Part shown: positions 22,024 to 22,174 of the stretch, piece after piece
How positions within the stretch are numbered: position 1 is the stretch's first letter
Layout: each line of letters opens with the position of its first letter
DNA from: JABIEQ01 sp964516055
Lineage (GTDB): Bacteria > Patescibacteriota > Patescibacteriia > Magasanikbacterales > UBA922
Direction of reading: 5' to 3'
Assembly (NCBI GenBank): GCA_964516055.1
Contig: CAZEYK010000013.1
Span: forward strand, 1 to 22,174
Length of the DNA: 22,174 nt
The notes under the pieces: generated by a model
The model's database searches: none
The model's input: the letters and a program-made list of their open reading frames with translations, nothing else
Told to the model about the DNA's origin: nothing
Program-made: the position numbers and the translations under genes

Positions 22024-22124
22024 TAGCCATTCATTTATTTAGGGGCTTTGTTCCTCTACAGACTCGTATCTTTTTGTCTCATATATGTGGCACCCAAAGA
22101 ACGTCGGGTCGCTAATAACAATAT

Positions 22125-22174
22125 ATGACACACAAAGTAATACAGAACACTGGTCGTTTTGCCGACCTTCCGAT
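22125..22174 (+). CDS. start of an unidentified ORF (cut by window end)
   Basis: Sixteen codons are visible, beginning MTHKVIQNTGRFADLP, with no stop before the window ends. It follows a consensus promoter after a leader of about 95 bases, and G+C rises towards the end. No Shine-Dalgarno is seen. Too little is present to name a family. Its placement right after the GC-rich gene suggests it may be a second member of the same accessory set. Confidence 0.5.
   Translation, partial: MTHKVIQNTGRFADLP

Noticed and set aside
1..22174. CRISPR arrays, insertion sequences, prophage or toxin-antitoxin genes
   Set aside because: No regularly spaced repeats, transposase motifs, phage structural genes or recognisable toxin pairs were seen on either strand.

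Overview
The window is a piece of a compact, AT-rich bacterial genome that most resembles the Candidate Phyla Radiation (Patescibacteria, Parcubacteria-like). The reasons are short intergenic gaps, a type IV pilus/competence gene set (pilM, prepilin peptidase, pseudopilin), a large VirD4/TraG-like ATPase flanked by proteins of no recognised family, mostly Shine-Dalgarno-free starts behind clear sigma70-type promoters, and housekeeping proteins that have shed zinc-finger cysteines. TGA is used as a stop, so the glycine-recoding CPR lineages are excluded. This placement is inference; there is no rRNA or ribosomal marker here.

Layout. Positions 1-10439 are all on the minus strand. They hold exonuclease III (cut by the window start), mnmA, an HD phosphohydrolase, an RRM RNA-binding protein with a structured leader, an SPFH/prohibitin-like membrane protein, two small membrane proteins, ligA, a NUDIX hydrolase, the prepilin peptidase, a pseudopilin, a stand-alone receiver-domain protein and pilM. 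Transcription diverges at 10440-10608. The plus strand then carries cysS, an unknown acidic protein, the 867-aa ATPase, a second unknown protein, dnaX, a secreted C39-like protein with calcium-binding repeats, tRNA-Gln(CUG), a small leader ORF, a DUF2231 membrane protein and a peptidase E-like protein. One minus-strand gene, a SWIB/MDM2-domain protein, interrupts this run and is transcribed divergently from dnaX.

The right end (about 21130-21975) is a sharply GC-rich island in otherwise AT-rich DNA. It has its own TTGACA promoter, a long structured leader, a good ribosome-binding site, one GC-rich ORF whose C-terminus looks like a C-type-lectin/variable-protein end, and GC-rich terminator hairpins. 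It is followed by another promoter and the start of a further ORF that leaves the window.

How the genes fit together: pilM, pseudopilin and prepilin peptidase belong to a pilus/DNA-uptake machine, and the peptidase shares a tight operon with the NUDIX hydrolase and ligA. DNA maintenance is represented by exonuclease III, LigA and DnaX. The two most unusual items outside the GC-rich island are a candidate structured RNA on the plus strand at about 4854-5015, and parallel loss of zinc-ligand cysteines in LigA (no cysteine in the whole protein) and DnaX. DnaX also carries an A8 slippage tract exactly where a gamma-type short product would end.
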